From positions 62,001 through 126,000 of the forward strand of contig NZ_JAUSRE010000007.1 of NCBI RefSeq assembly GCF_030811655.1: 64,000 bases of DNA, in the 5' to 3' direction. This DNA comes from Pseudarthrobacter enclensis (lineage in GTDB: Bacteria > Actinomycetota > Actinomycetes > Actinomycetales > Micrococcaceae). Shown piece by piece: positions 33,716 through 43,956 of the stretch (within the stretch, counting starts at the first letter, position 1; every line of letters starts with the position of its first letter). A program made the translations under genes and the position numbers. The notes beneath the pieces were generated by a model. That model was not told where the DNA came from. It saw nothing but the letters and a program-made list of their open reading frames with translations, and searched no databases.

Positions 33716-34417
33716 ATGAGCCACACTTCTGCCGAATCTGTCACTAAAACCGAAGAATCAGCCGAGCAGTTCTTTACCCTTTGGACGGTATTCAAGCGGT
33801 CGGAGCCTGTGGTCCGCAGTGCTGACGCCGCCGCCGATTTCGAGGTGCTGCTGGAGCGCCTCGCCGCCGCCGGCGTCACGCACCGCGGCAGCTACGACGT
33901 CTCAGCCATGCGCGCCGATGCCGACGTGATGGTGTGGCTCCACGGCCCCAAGCCGGAAGCGCTGCAGCAGGCCATCCGCGACATCCGCCGCAGCACCCTC
34001 TTTGCCGGCACCGAGATCGTCTGGTCCGCCATGGGCGTCCACCGCGAGGCGGAATTTGCCAAGAACCACACGCCCGCCTACTCCCGCGGTGTCGCTCCGG
34101 CCGAGTGGCTCTGTGTCTACCCGTTCGTGCGCTCCTACGAGTGGTACCTCCTCCCGGAAGCCGAGCGCGGCAAGATGCTCCGCGACCACGGGCTGCTGGG
34201 ACGCGACTTCCCCCAGGTCATCTCCAACACCGTTTCCTCGTTCGCCCTGGGCGACTGGGAGTGGATCCTGGGCCTCGAAGCGCCCGAACTCGTGGACCTG
34301 GTGGACCTTATGCGCCACCTGCGCTCCACGGAGGCGCGCAACCACGTCCGCGAGGAAGTTCCGTTCTACACCGGACGCCGCATCTCCGCCGACGAGGTTG
34401 CCGAGGTCCTCGCGTGA
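33716..34417 (+). CDS. hemQ: Coproheme decarboxylase HemQ (ChdC)
   Basis: Peroxide-dependent decarboxylation of coproheme III to haem b, the last step of the coproporphyrin-dependent pathway. It has 233 residues of the chlorite-dismutase-like fold. Visible features are EQFFTLWTVFKRS, VMVWLHGPKPEALQ, the catalytic-tyrosine stretch YPFVRSYEWYLLP, and MLRDHGLLGRDFPQV, which holds the proximal histidine. NTVSSFALGDWEWIL follows. The stop overlaps hemH (GTGA), so the two are translationally coupled. Confidence 0.93.
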   Translation: MSHTSAESVTKTEESAEQFFTLWTVFKRSEPVVRSADAAADFEVLLERLAAAGVTHRGSYDVSAMRADADVMVWLHGPKPEALQQAIRDIRRSTLFAGTEIVWSAMGVHREAEFAKNHTPAYSRGVAPAEWLCVYPFVRSYEWYLLPEAERGKMLRDHGLLGRDFPQVISNTVSSFALGDWEWILGLEAPELVDLVDLMRHLRSTEARNHVREEVPFYTGRRISADEVAEVLA

Positions 34418-35658
34418 GCCCGGAACAGCAGGCCGCCACGGCCGTCAATCCGGTCACCGAGGCCGGCCGCATGGCCCCCAAGAATTACGACGCCGTCCTG
34501 CTCGCCTCCTTCGGCGGACCGGAAGGCCAGGAGGACGTCATCCCGTTCCTCCGGAACGTCACCCGCGGCCGGGGCATCCCGGACGAGCGGCTCGAGGAGG
34601 TCTCGCACCACTACCGTGCCAACGGCGGCGTCAGCCCCATCAACCAGCAGAACCGCGAACTCAAGGCAGCACTGGAAGCAGAACTCGCTGCCCGCGGCAT
34701 CGAGCTGCCCGTGCTGTGGGGCAACCGCAACTGGGCACCGTACATCCCGGAGACACTGCAGGAAGCATACGACGCCGGGCACCGCCGGGTGCTGATGCTC
34801 ACCACGAGTGCCTACTCCTGCTACTCCAGCTGCCGCCAGTACCGCGAGGATATCGGCATGGCGCTGACGGAGACCGGTCTGGACGGCAGGCTGGAAGTGG
34901 ACAAGGTCCGCCAGTACTTCGATCACCCCGGCTTCGTCGAACCGTTCGTGGAAGGCACTGCCGCCGGCCTGGCCGAGGTCCGCGCCAAGCTCGCCGAAGC
35001 GGGTACGCCTGACGCCCCCGTCCACGTCCTGTTCGCCACCCACTCCATTCCCACCCGCGACGCCGAGGCCGCAGGCCGGTCCGAAGATGAGCCGCGCCAG
35101 TTCGAGGAAGGCTCCGCCTACGTGGCCCAGCACCTGGCCAACGGCACGGCCGTGATGGCGCGGGTCAAGGATGAATCCGGGCTCGACGCGCCATGGTCCC
35201 TCGTGTACCAGTCCCGTTCGGGTGCCCCGCATGTGCCGTGGCTGGAACCCGACATCAACGACGCCATTGAGGAACTGGCCGGCCAGGGCGTCAAGGGCGT
35301 CGTCATCGTCCCCCTGGGCTTTGTGAGCGACCACATGGAAGTTGTCTGGGACCTGGACACCGAGGCGATGGAAACCTGCGCCAATCTGGGACTGGTTGCC
35401 ACCCGCGTGCCCACTCCCGGGACACACCGCAAGTTCGTCGATGGACTCGTGGACCTGATCTGCGAGCGGACCGTGGCCAACAACATCAGCGACCGCCCGG
35501 CACTGACCGATCTTGGTCCCTGGTACGACGTCTGCAGGCCGGGGTGCTGCGCCAACTTCCGCGGCGAGAAGCCGACCATTTCCGGCGCGGACACCACTGT
35601 TGGCACCGGGCACGACCCGTACCCCTCAGACGCTGCCGGTGAAACGGCGCAGCTGTGA
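34414..35658 (+). CDS. hemH: Ferrochelatase (coproporphyrin III type, CpfC)
   Basis: Inserts Fe2+ into coproporphyrin III in this pathway. It has 414 residues from a GTG overlapping the hemQ stop; the frame runs much further upstream but inside hemQ, so that is rejected. Motifs are AVLLASFGGPEGQEDVIPFL, HYRANGGVSPINQQNRELK, FATHSIPTRDAE and VIVPLGFVSDHMEVVWDL. A C-terminal extension has the cysteine cluster VCRPGCC, and another cysteine pair lies in YSCYSSCRQY. These fit the [2Fe-2S] ferrochelatases known from actinobacteria. Confidence 0.93.
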   Translation: MSPEQQAATAVNPVTEAGRMAPKNYDAVLLASFGGPEGQEDVIPFLRNVTRGRGIPDERLEEVSHHYRANGGVSPINQQNRELKAALEAELAARGIELPVLWGNRNWAPYIPETLQEAYDAGHRRVLMLTTSAYSCYSSCRQYREDIGMALTETGLDGRLEVDKVRQYFDHPGFVEPFVEGTAAGLAEVRAKLAEAGTPDAPVHVLFATHSIPTRDAEAAGRSEDEPRQFEEGSAYVAQHLANGTAVMARVKDESGLDAPWSLVYQSRSGAPHVPWLEPDINDAIEELAGQGVKGVVIVPLGFVSDHMEVVWDLDTEAMETCANLGLVATRVPTPGTHRKFVDGLVDLICERTVANNISDRPALTDLGPWYDVCRPGCCANFRGEKPTISGADTTVGTGHDPYPSDAAGETAQL

Positions 35659-36653
35659 CCGTCCGGATCGGAACCCGCGCCAGCAAACTGGCTCTCACCC
35701 AGACACGGCAGACCGCGGACCAGCTCGCCGCCGTCGGAGGCTTCCCCGTGGAGCTGGTGCACGTCCGCACGGACGGGGACGTCCTCACCGGGCCCCTGTC
35801 CCAGATGGGCGGCACCGGCGTTTTTGTCGCCGCCCTGCGTGACGCGCTCCTGCGCAACGAGTGCGATGTGGCCGTCCACTCGCTCAAGGACCTGCCAACG
35901 GGGGCGGCGGTGGGGCTCAGCCTTGCCGCCACGCCGCGGCGGGTGGACGTCCGGGATGTCCTGTGTGCCCGTGATGGCTTGAAGCTGGCCGACCTGCCGG
36001 CAGGAGCCCGCGTTGGCACCGGTTCGCCGCGGCGTGCAGCCCAGCTGAGGGCGGCCCGCGCGGACCTGGACATCGTGGACATCCGCGGCAACGTGGACAC
36101 CCGGCTGGGCCGGGTTCCCGGCCTGCCCGGCAATGCCACCGACCAGGTGGTGGCCGGAAAGTCCTGCGACCTCGATGCGGTGGTCCTTGCGGCTGCTGGC
36201 CTGGAGCGCATCGGCCGGCTGGATGCCGTCACCGAGTACCTGGAAACCGACGTGATGCTGCCGGCAGCCGGCCAGGGTTCCCTTGCCATCGAGTGCCGGA
36301 CGGCCGACGCTCCGCCGAAACAGGGGTCAACGGAAGGCTCCCGGGAGGTGCTGGCCCAGGCGCTGGCGGCCCTGGACGACCCCGACACCCGCCTCGCCGT
36401 CACTGCCGAGCGCGCCCTGCTGGCCCGGCTCGAGGCGGGCTGCGCAGCTCCTGTGGGGGCCTACGCCTACCGCAAGGGCAGCATGCTGCACCTGGAAGCG
36501 GTGGTCTGCGCCGTTGACGGTACCGACACCGTGCGTGACAAGCGCGCCACAGACGGGTTGACGGAAGTGGGCGCCACCTTGCTGGGCATTGAACTGGCCG
36601 AGGCCCTCCTTGCCGCCGGAGCCGCCGACATCGCAGACCTGCAGGCGTCCTGA
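35655..36653 (+). CDS. hemC: Hydroxymethylbilane synthase (porphobilinogen deaminase)
   Basis: Polymerises four porphobilinogens into hydroxymethylbilane. It has 332 residues, starting at a GTG that overlaps the hemH stop by 4 bp. Motifs are VRIGTRASKLALTQTRQTAD, HSLKDLPTG, VGTGSPRRAAQLRAAR and DIRGNVDTRLGRV. The cysteine that carries the dipyrromethane cofactor is in ARLEAGCAAPVGAYAY. hemD follows after 7 nt. Confidence 0.94.
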   Translation: MTVRIGTRASKLALTQTRQTADQLAAVGGFPVELVHVRTDGDVLTGPLSQMGGTGVFVAALRDALLRNECDVAVHSLKDLPTGAAVGLSLAATPRRVDVRDVLCARDGLKLADLPAGARVGTGSPRRAAQLRAARADLDIVDIRGNVDTRLGRVPGLPGNATDQVVAGKSCDLDAVVLAAAGLERIGRLDAVTEYLETDVMLPAAGQGSLAIECRTADAPPKQGSTEGSREVLAQALAALDDPDTRLAVTAERALLARLEAGCAAPVGAYAYRKGSMLHLEAVVCAVDGTDTVRDKRATDGLTEVGATLLGIELAEALLAAGAADIADLQAS

Positions 36654-36660
36654 CCTGGCG

Positions 36661-37527
36661 ATGACGGAGCCTTCCAACGGGTCCCGAGCCCAGGCACCGC
36701 TTGGCGGGGCCCGGGTCCTGGTCACCCGCAGCCCTGAACGGTCCGCTGCCCTGGTTGCGGCGCTGGAAGAGGCCGGCGCGACGCCAGTGCTGCTGCCGCT
36801 CATCGACTTCGAACGGGCCCCGGACCAGCACGCGCTGGACGTCGCCTGCGACGCCCTGGCCGCAGGTGCCTTCGACTGGCTGGTCGTCAGCAGTGCCACT
36901 ACGGTCCACGTCCTCATGGAAAAGGCGGCGGAACGCGGGCTTGGCCTGGACCAGCTGGTCCCCTCCGGGACGCGGATCGCCGCCGTCGGTCCCGCAACAC
37001 GCAGATTGCTCGAGGCCGGGGGACTGGCTGTCGCCCTCACCCCGCCCGGAGAGCAGTCGGCTGCCGGCCTGCTTGACGTCTGGCCAGGGACAGGCAGGAT
37101 CCTCCTGCCGCAGGCGGACATCGCCGCACCCGCCCTGGCTGAAGGACTGGCAGCGGCGGACAGCGACGTTACCGTGGTGACTGCCTACCGCACTGTCGAC
37201 TATCCCGCGGCAGCGGAGCGCCGTCTTGCCGTCCAGCCGGATGCGGACGACGCCGGTGCGCAGCCGCCGTCGTACCCACTCCTGACCCCGGATGCTGCCG
37301 CCGCGGACATCGCAGCAGGCCGCATGGCCGCGGTGATTGCCGCGTCGCCAAGCGCCGTGCGCCGGATTTCAGCGCTTGGGCCGCTGGCCGGCTGCCGGCT
37401 GGTGGTGATTGGCCGTTCGACGGCGGACCAGGCAGTTGCCCTGGGCCTGGATGTGGCAGCCGTGGCGGCTGAGCCGACCCCCGACGGGCTGGTGGCCGCC
37501 GTTGCGAAGGCGCTTAGCCCGCCCTGA
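36661..37527 (+). CDS. hemD: Uroporphyrinogen-III synthase
   Basis: Cyclises hydroxymethylbilane with inversion of ring D. It has 288 residues in two Rossmann-like halves: [20 protein letters not shown] and [14 protein letters not shown], then a central [22 protein letters not shown] stretch and the late [16 protein letters not shown] with [16 protein letters not shown]. The family is weakly conserved, so its position between hemC and hemB is strong support. An ATG at 36661, seven nt past hemC, is the start. Confidence 0.9.
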   Translation: MTEPSNGSRAQAPLGGARVLVTRSPERSAALVAALEEAGATPVLLPLIDFERAPDQHALDVACDALAAGAFDWLVVSSATTVHVLMEKAAERGLGLDQLVPSGTRIAAVGPATRRLLEAGGLAVALTPPGEQSAAGLLDVWPGTGRILLPQADIAAPALAEGLAAADSDVTVVTAYRTVDYPAAAERRLAVQPDADDAGAQPPSYPLLTPDAAAADIAAGRMAAVIAASPSAVRRISALGPLAGCRLVVIGRSTADQAVALGLDVAAVAAEPTPDGLVAAVAKALSPP

Positions 37528-37589
37528 CGAAACCGCAGTGCCTCCCGTTCACCAACAGACTCAAAAGACAAACGCGAAGGACCGGAACC

Positions 37590-38573
37590 ATGACTTTCCC
37601 CAACCAACGCCCCCGCCGCCTGCGTACCACCCCCGCCATGCGCCGGCTGACCGCCGAAACCCGCCTCGCACCGTCGGAACTCATTCTTCCTGCCTTCATC
37701 CGCGAGGGACTGACGGAGCCGAACCCCATCACGTCCATGCCCGGCGTCGTCCAGCACACCACCGACACCCTCAAGCGGGCCGCTGCGGAGGCTGTTGAGC
37801 TGGGCCTCGGCGGCATCATGCTCTTCGGCATTCCCGAAACGCGCGATGCCGAAGGGACCGCCGCCCTCGATCCGGAGGGTGTGCTGAACAAAGCCATCCG
37901 GGACGTCCGGGCCGAGGTGGGCGATGACCTGGTGGTCATGAGCGACGTGTGCCTGGACGAATTCACCGACCACGGCCACTGCGGAGTGCTCGACGCCGAG
38001 GGCTACGTGGACAACGACCGCACCGTGGAGATCTACGCACGGATGGCCGTGGCGCAGGCCGAAGCAGGGGCCCACATGCTGGGCCCCTCGGGCATGATGG
38101 ACGGCCAGATCGCCGCTATCCGCTCGGCGCTGGACGGCGCCGGCCACGTGAACACCTCGCTAATCGCCTATGCGGCGAAGTATGCCTCCGCGTTCTACGG
38201 CCCCTTCCGGGAAGCGGTTGACTCCCAGCTCAAGGGCGACCGCCGGACCTACCAGATGGACGCCGGCAACCGCACCGAAGCCCTGCGCGAGGTGGAACTG
38301 GACCTCGCCGAAGGCGCCGACATCATCATGGTCAAGCCGGCCATGAGCTACCTGGACATCGTTGCGGACGTGGCCGCGATGAGCCCCGTGCCCGTGTCCG
38401 CCTACCAGATCTCCGGTGAGTACGCCATGATCGAGGCCGCGGCCGCCAACGGCTGGATCGACCGCCGTGCCGCCATCACCGAATCAGTGCTGGGAATCCG
38501 CCGCGCCGGAGCCCACACAGTCCTCACCTACTGGGCTGCCGAGCTGGCCGGCTGGCTCAAGGAATCCCATTGA
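37590..38573 (+). CDS. hemB: Porphobilinogen synthase (ALA dehydratase)
   Basis: Condenses two 5-aminolevulinates. It has 327 residues. Schiff-base lysines are in [15 protein letters not shown] and [13 protein letters not shown]. The metal-site stretch [15 protein letters not shown] has a Cys-x-Asp...Cys arrangement, intermediate between the three-Cys Zn type and the Asp-rich Mg type. ATG with GGAAcc upstream. The stop overlaps the next gene (TTGA), so the flavin monooxygenase is coupled to it. Confidence 0.93.
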   Translation: MTFPNQRPRRLRTTPAMRRLTAETRLAPSELILPAFIREGLTEPNPITSMPGVVQHTTDTLKRAAAEAVELGLGGIMLFGIPETRDAEGTAALDPEGVLNKAIRDVRAEVGDDLVVMSDVCLDEFTDHGHCGVLDAEGYVDNDRTVEIYARMAVAQAEAGAHMLGPSGMMDGQIAAIRSALDGAGHVNTSLIAYAAKYASAFYGPFREAVDSQLKGDRRTYQMDAGNRTEALREVELDLAEGADIIMVKPAMSYLDIVADVAAMSPVPVSAYQISGEYAMIEAAAANGWIDRRAAITESVLGIRRAGAHTVLTYWAAELAGWLKESH

Positions 38574-39646
38574 CAGACGGACCGGCCGCCGGACCCGCCA
38601 CACCGGTGGGGGAGGACCGCATCCTCCTCGGCCTGAACACGTTCGGGGACGTCGGCGTAAATTCCGACGGCAGCCCGCAACCGCACGCCCAGGTCCTGCG
38701 CCAACTGCTGGAGCAGGCGGAACTTGCCGACGCCGTCGGACTCCATGCCTTTGGCGTGGGGGAGCACCACCGCAAGGACTACGCCGTGTCCGCGCCGGAA
38801 GTCTTCCTGGCGGCAGCCGCGGCACGGACTACCCGAATCCGCCTTGGTTCTGCAGTGACCGTGCTGAGCTCGGACGATCCCATCCGGGTGTTCCAGCGCT
38901 TCGCAACCGTCGATGCCATCTCCAACGGCCGTGCCGAAGTGATGCTGGGACGGGGATCCTTCGTGGAGTCCTTCCCGCTGTTCGGCCTGGACCTGGCGGA
39001 CTACGAGATGCTGTTCGAGGAAAAGCTTGAGTTGTTCAGCAAGGTCCGCGCCCAAAAACCGGTCCACTGGGAGGGCCGTACCCGGCCGGCCCTGCACGGC
39101 TTGAGCGTCTACCCGCCGCTGGAACACCACCTGCTGCCCACATGGATCGGCGTAGGTGGAACACCGGAGTCCGTGCTCCGCTGCGCCCACTACGGCTTTC
39201 CGATCATCTTCGCCATCATCGGCGGGCAGCCCAGAGGGTTCCGGCCGCTGGCTGACCTGTACCGGGAGGCCATGTCCAAGTACGGGCACCCAATGCAGCA
39301 GATAGCCACCCACTCGCCGGGCCATGTGGCGGACACCGACGAGCAGGCCCGGGAAGAACTGTTCCCGCACTGGCTGCAGCTGCGCAACAAGCTCGGGGCC
39401 GAGCGCGGGTGGGGTCCGGCCGGGCGGGGCGAGTTCGACGCCCTGTGCTCCGCGGAAGGCGCCCTCTACGTGGGATCGCCGGAAACGGTGGCCCGGAAGA
39501 TCGTCCGGCTGAAGCGCAACCTGGGCGTTGACCGCTTCGACCTCAAATACAGCAATGGTCCGCTGCCACACGCGGCCATGATGCGCTCCATTGAACTGAT
39601 GGGCACGGCGGTGGCACCCCGGGTCGCCGAGCTGCTCGCAGGTTGA
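38570..39646 (+). CDS. Luciferase-like (LLM class) flavin-dependent oxidoreductase
   Basis: 358 residues of the bacterial luciferase superfamily (TIM barrel using FMN or F420). Features include [15 protein letters not shown], the cofactor-side [58 protein letters not shown] and [18 protein letters not shown]. It begins at a TTG overlapping the hemB stop, so it is firmly inside the haem operon. No known haem step needs it, and substrate and reason for linkage are unknown. Confidence 0.85.
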   Translation: MTDGPAAGPATPVGEDRILLGLNTFGDVGVNSDGSPQPHAQVLRQLLEQAELADAVGLHAFGVGEHHRKDYAVSAPEVFLAAAAARTTRIRLGSAVTVLSSDDPIRVFQRFATVDAISNGRAEVMLGRGSFVESFPLFGLDLADYEMLFEEKLELFSKVRAQKPVHWEGRTRPALHGLSVYPPLEHHLLPTWIGVGGTPESVLRCAHYGFPIIFAIIGGQPRGFRPLADLYREAMSKYGHPMQQIATHSPGHVADTDEQAREELFPHWLQLRNKLGAERGWGPAGRGEFDALCSAEGALYVGSPETVARKIVRLKRNLGVDRFDLKYSNGPLPHAAMMRSIELMGTAVAPRVAELLAG

Positions 39647-39721
39647 CCGTGCCCCTGGCTCAACTGTGCTGCCGGGCCCCCATGCTGCCCGGCTCACCTG
39701 CTAACTGAGAGAATAGGAACC

Positions 39722-41053
39722 ATGACTTCCAGCAACGCCCGCAACGAGGCACTCTTCGACCGCGCCCGCCAGCTGATGCCGGGCGGCGTCAACTCCCCGG
39801 TCCGTGCGTTTGGCTCGGTCGGCGGCACGCCGCGCTTCATGGTCTCGGCCAAGGGAGCGTACCTGACTGACGCCGACGGCAAGGAATACGTGGACCTGGT
39901 CTGCTCGTGGGGACCGGCACTGCTGGGCCACGCCCACCCGGCCGTCCTCGACGCCGTTCACGCTGCGGTGGACCGCGGCCTCTCCTTCGGCGCCTCAACC
40001 CCGGATGAGGCCAACCTGGCCGCCATCGTGCAGGAGCGCGTGCCCGCCGTCGAGCGCCTCCGCATGGTGTCCACCGGAACCGAAGCCACCATGACGGCGG
40101 TCCGTTTGGCCCGCGGCTTCACCGGCCGGAACCTCATCATCAAATTCGCCGGCTGCTACCACGGCCACCTGGACGGCCTCCTGGCAGCGGCAGGCTCGGG
40201 CGTGGCAACCCTTGCCCTGCCCGGTTCCGCCGGGGTCACCGAAGCCACCGCCGCCGAAACCCTGGTGCTCCCGTACAACGACCTCACGGCCGTCAAGGAA
40301 GCTTTCGCCGCTCACGGGCAGGACATCGCCGCCGTGATCACGGAGGCCGCACCGGCCAACATGGGGGTAGTCACCCCGGCTGAAGGGTTCAACGCCGGGC
40401 TGTCGCGGATCACCCGCGAGCACGGCGCACTCCTCATCGTCGATGAGGTCCTCACCGGTTTCCGCACCGGCTACTCCGGTTACTGGGGCCTCACAGGCGG
40501 TGCGCCGGATGCCGAGGACCCGTGGACACCTGACCTGCTCACTTTCGGAAAGGTCATCGGCGGCGGCATGCCGACGGCGGCGCTCGGCGGCCGTGCAGAC
40601 GTCATGGACTACCTGGCACCCACCGGCCCCGTGTACCAGGCCGGCACCCTGTCCGGAAACCCGGTGGCCATGGCGGCTGGTGTTGCCACCCTGACCCACG
40701 CCACCCGGGACGTCTACTCCTTTATTGACGTCCGGTCGCTGGAACTGTCCTCCGCCGTCTCCAACGCCCTGGATGCAGCAGGTGTTGACCACTCCATCCA
40801 GTTCGCGGGGAACCTCTTCTCTGTGGCATTCGGTACCTCTGCCAACGGCGTCCACAATTACGCCGACGCGCAGGCGCAGGAGGCGTTCCGCTACGCCCCG
40901 TTCTTCCACTCGATGCTCGAGTCCGGGGTCTACCTGCCGCCGTCCGTTTTCGAGGCCTGGTTCCTCTCCGCCGCTCACGACGACGACGCGATGAACCGGA
41001 TCTACGACGCGCTGCCGGCCGCCGCCAAGGCCGCCGCTGCCGCCCAGGGGTAG
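39722..41053 (+). CDS. hemL: Glutamate-1-semialdehyde 2,1-aminomutase
   Basis: PLP enzyme that converts glutamate-1-semialdehyde to 5-aminolevulinate, completing the C5 route begun by HemA. It has 443 residues. Motifs are [74 protein letters not shown] and [12 protein letters not shown], where Lys binds PLP. GGAAcc precedes the ATG. It is the last gene of the haem run, and a strong terminator follows. Confidence 0.94.
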   Translation: MTSSNARNEALFDRARQLMPGGVNSPVRAFGSVGGTPRFMVSAKGAYLTDADGKEYVDLVCSWGPALLGHAHPAVLDAVHAAVDRGLSFGASTPDEANLAAIVQERVPAVERLRMVSTGTEATMTAVRLARGFTGRNLIIKFAGCYHGHLDGLLAAAGSGVATLALPGSAGVTEATAAETLVLPYNDLTAVKEAFAAHGQDIAAVITEAAPANMGVVTPAEGFNAGLSRITREHGALLIVDEVLTGFRTGYSGYWGLTGGAPDAEDPWTPDLLTFGKVIGGGMPTAALGGRADVMDYLAPTGPVYQAGTLSGNPVAMAAGVATLTHATRDVYSFIDVRSLELSSAVSNALDAAGVDHSIQFAGNLFSVAFGTSANGVHNYADAQAQEAFRYAPFFHSMLESGVYLPPSVFEAWFLSAAHDDDAMNRIYDALPAAAKAAAAAQG

Positions 41054-41094
41054 GTGCGGGGGACGGCGCGTCCCTTTCACTCCCATAGACAAAG

Positions 41095-41132
41095 AAATCC
41101 CCGCCTGCACACTGCAGGCGGGGATTTCTTTT
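41095..41132. terminator. Bidirectional terminator after hemL
   Basis: 15-bp perfect stem (41095-41109 with 41113-41127), 3-nt loop, then CTTTTC. On the minus strand it is also followed by TTTCTTT, so it can stop the convergent ABC operon too. Confidence 0.88.
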
Positions 41133-41145
41133 CGTGCTTCAGGTA

Positions 41146-41883
41146 CTACAGGACGTCGGAGAGGAAACCTTTGAGGCGGTCCGTCCGGGGGTCGGTAAAG
41201 AGTTGCTCGGGCGGCCCCGACTCCACCACCACACCGGCATCCATGAAAGTCACGGCGTCCGAGACGTTGCGGGAGAAGCCCATTTCGTGGGTTACCACCA
41301 CCATGGTCATGCCGCCTTTGGCGAGGTCCGTCATCAATGCCAGGACGCCCTTGACCAGTTCCGGGTCCAGGGCGGAGGTGGCCTCGTCGAAGAACATGAC
41401 CTCAGGCTTCATGGCAAGCGCGCGGGCAATGGCCACGCGCTGCTGCTGGCCACCGGAAAGATTGGCCGGACGGGAATCAGCCTTGTGCTTCAGGCCCACC
41501 AGGTCCAGCTGTTCCAGCGCCTCGCTGCGCGCCTCCTCCTTGGAGAGCTTGCGCAGCTTCCGCAGGGCCAGTGAGACGTTTTCCTCCACGGTCTTGTGCG
41601 GGAAGAGGTTGAACTGCTGGAACACCATGCCGATCCGGCGCCGGAGCTCATCCGGGTTGTCCTTCAACACCGAGCGGCCATCGAGCAGGATGTCGCCCTG
41701 GTCAGGTTCGATCAGCCGGTTCATGACCCGCAGCAGCGTGGACTTCCCGGACCCTGACGGGCCAATGACTGACGCCGTGGTGCCTTGGGGCACGTGCAGG
41801 TCGATGCCCCGCAGGACGTGGTTGCTGCCAAAGGAAAGGTGGATGTTCTTGGCGCTCAGTGTTCCTGACGCAAATTCGCTCAT
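41146..41883 (-). CDS. Polar amino acid ABC transporter ATP-binding protein
   Basis: ATPase of the second amino acid importer in the window, 245 residues. Walker [11 protein letters not shown]-loop [16 protein letters not shown], signature LSGGQQQR, Walker [14 protein letters not shown] (Ala instead of the usual Pro after the Glu) and [12 protein letters not shown]. The ATG overlaps the permease stop (ATGA). It is the last gene of the three-gene operon and resembles gluA, but the operon has a single permease. Confidence 0.9.
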   Translation of the reverse strand: MSEFASGTLSAKNIHLSFGSNHVLRGIDLHVPQGTTASVIGPSGSGKSTLLRVMNRLIEPDQGDILLDGRSVLKDNPDELRRRIGMVFQQFNLFPHKTVEENVSLALRKLRKLSKEEARSEALEQLDLVGLKHKADSRPANLSGGQQQRVAIARALAMKPEVMFFDEATSALDPELVKGVLALMTDLAKGGMTMVVVTHEMGFSRNVSDAVTFMDAGVVVESGPPEQLFTDPRTDRLKGFLSDVL

Positions 41884-42644
41884 GCCTGGGCTCCCTTTCC
41901 AACGACAGCCGCGGCGTCGTCCGGTTCTTTCTTTTCGGGCCGGCCCGTACGCAGCCGGGCGTCGATGTAGTTGACCAGGTGAGTGAGCGGGATAGTCATG
42001 GCCAGGTAGAAAATGGCAGCTGCCACGTACGGGGACAGGTTACCGCTGCGAGCCGCGGCGTCCTGGCCGATTTGGAACAGTTCCCGTTCCGTGGCCAGCA
42101 GGCCCAGGGTGAATACCAAAGAGGAATCCTTGATCAGCGCAATGAACTGGTTCATGAGGGCAGGAAGCACCCGGCGAATACCCTGGGGAACCACTACGAG
42201 GCGCATGGACGGGCCGTAGCCGAATCCCAGGGCACGTGACGCCTCAAGCTGCCCTTTGTCTACGCTCTGAATTCCGGAACGGAAAATTTCACCCGTGTAC
42301 GCGGCGGCCATGAGCGCCAGAGCCGCAACGCCCATGGGGTAGGGGCTGTTGCTGCCTGTCATCTCGCGGAAGATCGGACCGAATCCAAGGCCGATGACCA
42401 GAATGGTGAGGACCGCCGGGAGTCCACGAAATACATCTGTGTACACCCGGGCGGCCCACCGAGCCACAGGATTTCGCGAAATACCCATGAGAGCCAGGAT
42501 CAGGCCGGCGAAGGCCCCGATAAGTCCGGAAGTGATCGCAAGGACCAAGGTATTGGGCAGGCCCACCGCAAACATGCTTGGCAGAACTTCAGCGATCTTG
42601 TTCCAGTCAAGGAAGGTCTCTCCGAGTCGTGTCAGGAAATCCAT
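41880..42644 (-). CDS. Polar amino acid ABC transporter permease
   Basis: Inner-membrane permease of the HisMQ family, 254 residues with about five helices ([56 protein letters not shown]). The EAA coupling loop reads [20 protein letters not shown]. Only one permease gene is present, so it probably acts as a homodimer, unlike the GluC/GluD pair. Its stop overlaps the ATPase gene, and the binding protein lies 32 bp upstream. Confidence 0.88.
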   Translation of the reverse strand: MDFLTRLGETFLDWNKIAEVLPSMFAVGLPNTLVLAITSGLIGAFAGLILALMGISRNPVARWAARVYTDVFRGLPAVLTILVIGLGFGPIFREMTGSNSPYPMGVAALALMAAAYTGEIFRSGIQSVDKGQLEASRALGFGYGPSMRLVVVPQGIRRVLPALMNQFIALIKDSSLVFTLGLLATERELFQIGQDAAARSGNLSPYVAAAIFYLAMTIPLTHLVNYIDARLRTGRPEKKEPDDAAAVVGKGAQA

Positions 42645-42676
42645 ATGGCTTCGCTATCTTTTCTGGTAGCCGGTGT

Positions 42677-43627
42677 CTAGTTCGCTGGGACCTTGACGGC
42701 CTTGCTGCCCGGCTTCCAACCCTCGGGGGTCTGCTCGGCAGCCGTCGGGCGGTCCGTGTACCACTGGGCCGTCAGCTTGGACCAGGTGCCGTCGGCAACC
42801 ACGGCATCAAGGGCAGAATTCAGCGCTTCGAGCAGGGCAGGGTTGTCCTTGGCGACGGCGTAGGCAGTGAAATTCTGCGTGTTGAGCTTCTTCTCGGCGA
42901 TTTTCGTGCCGTCGCCGGGCTTGACCTGGCCGGTTGCCTGCTGGGAAGGAGCCACCCAGGCGTCGACCTGCCCGCTCTTCAGGCTGGCGAAGACGGTGTT
43001 GTAGTCGGGGAAGGAAACAGGCTCAATGTTCAGGGTGTTCTTGACGTAGTCTTCCTGGACGCTGCCGCTGACGACGCCAATGCGCAGGCCACTCTTCAGT
43101 CCGGCGAACGTCTGTACCTTGGCATCTTCTTTGGTTACCAGAGCCATGTAGCCAAAGTCGTAGCCATTGGTGAAGGCAACCGTTTCACGGCGGGCGTCGG
43201 TTGTGGAAATCGAGGAGGACCCGACATCGAACTGCTTGTTCTTGACCTGGCTGAGGAGCGCCTGGAACTTGGTGGAGGCGAACTCGACCTTGAGCCCGAG
43301 CTTGTCGGCCATCGCGCGCAGAAGCTCATTGTCGTAGCCCGTGAACTTGCCGGAGGAATCAACGAAGATGTTGGGCGGGGCGTCGGAGAGGGTGCCCACG
43401 CGCAGGGTGCCCTCGGTGATGAGGCCGAGCTTGGTCTTGTCGATCTTGTCGATCGGGGTGACGTTCGCGGTGGTGTACTTGTCCAGCGTCTGCTGGTCAC
43501 TGCCCTTCAGGGCGTCCGTGGGGGAGCCGCTGGGCTGGGAGGAAGCGCCGCCGCAGGCTGCGAGGGAAACCGCGAGGGCAAGTGCAACGGGAGCGGTAGT
43601 GAGCCACTTCATCGCTTTGATTTTCAT
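42677..43627 (-). CDS. Amino acid-binding lipoprotein of ABC transporter
   Basis: Solute-binding protein family 3, 316 residues. Lipoprotein signal MKIKAMKWLTTAPVALALAV with lipobox SLAAC (Cys25). The mature domain has EGTLRVGTLSDAPPNIF, GYDNELLRAMADKLGL, VGSSSISTTDARRE and LRIGVVSGSVQEDYVKN. Substrate is a polar amino acid or related compound, not predictable from this. It is the first gene of the operon and has a 330-bp upstream region with a palindrome. Confidence 0.9.
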   Translation of the reverse strand: MKIKAMKWLTTAPVALALAVSLAACGGASSQPSGSPTDALKGSDQQTLDKYTTANVTPIDKIDKTKLGLITEGTLRVGTLSDAPPNIFVDSSGKFTGYDNELLRAMADKLGLKVEFASTKFQALLSQVKNKQFDVGSSSISTTDARRETVAFTNGYDFGYMALVTKEDAKVQTFAGLKSGLRIGVVSGSVQEDYVKNTLNIEPVSFPDYNTVFASLKSGQVDAWVAPSQQATGQVKPGDGTKIAEKKLNTQNFTAYAVAKDNPALLEALNSALDAVVADGTWSKLTAQWYTDRPTAAEQTPEGWKPGSKAVKVPAN

Positions 43628-43956
43628 CAGGTTGTCACTTTCATATGAGTCATAAGTCGACCGGGCCGCAAGGCAGCGCTAAGGCGCCTGGCACCTGCCC
43701 GGCGCTGCTTGGGGTGTCCGGGGCAGGGGTGACCGCAAAACTTTATTGTCTCACTAGGGTGACAACGCCCGACCGGCTGAAGAAAGGGGGCCGGTTAGGC
43801 CGTAACGCCGAACTCTGTTCGCTCTCCGGGCTCCGGCGTGCTGGATCACACTTGCGACTACCCGGTTACGGCGAAGGATTCTCCGGTACCCGGCGACGGT
43901 TTTGTTAAGCAGCGTGACTGTGACATGCCTCCCACTTAGTGGCCGTCCGCCGCGGA
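43628..43956. other. 329-bp non-coding region upstream of the second ABC operon
   Basis: It contains no credible gene. The near end must hold the promoter of the minus-strand ABC operon. The only notable element is the TTGTC-N10-GACAA palindrome near 43746-43765, with a TAAAGT-like box beside it. The far end is the trailer of the exonuclease gene, with no clear terminator. Confidence 0.5.
43746..43765. promoter_or_regulatory. TTGTC-N10-GACAA palindrome
   Basis: Perfect 5-bp half-sites separated by 10 nt, about 120 nt before the ABC binding-protein start. On the minus strand one half (TTGTCA) also resembles a -35 element, so it could be an operator overlapping a promoter. Confidence 0.35.

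Noticed and set aside
33934..34413. Upstream extension of the hemH reading frame
   Set aside because: It lies inside hemQ in another frame and is Arg/Pro-rich shadow; the GTG at 34414 overlaps the hemQ stop in normal operon fashion.
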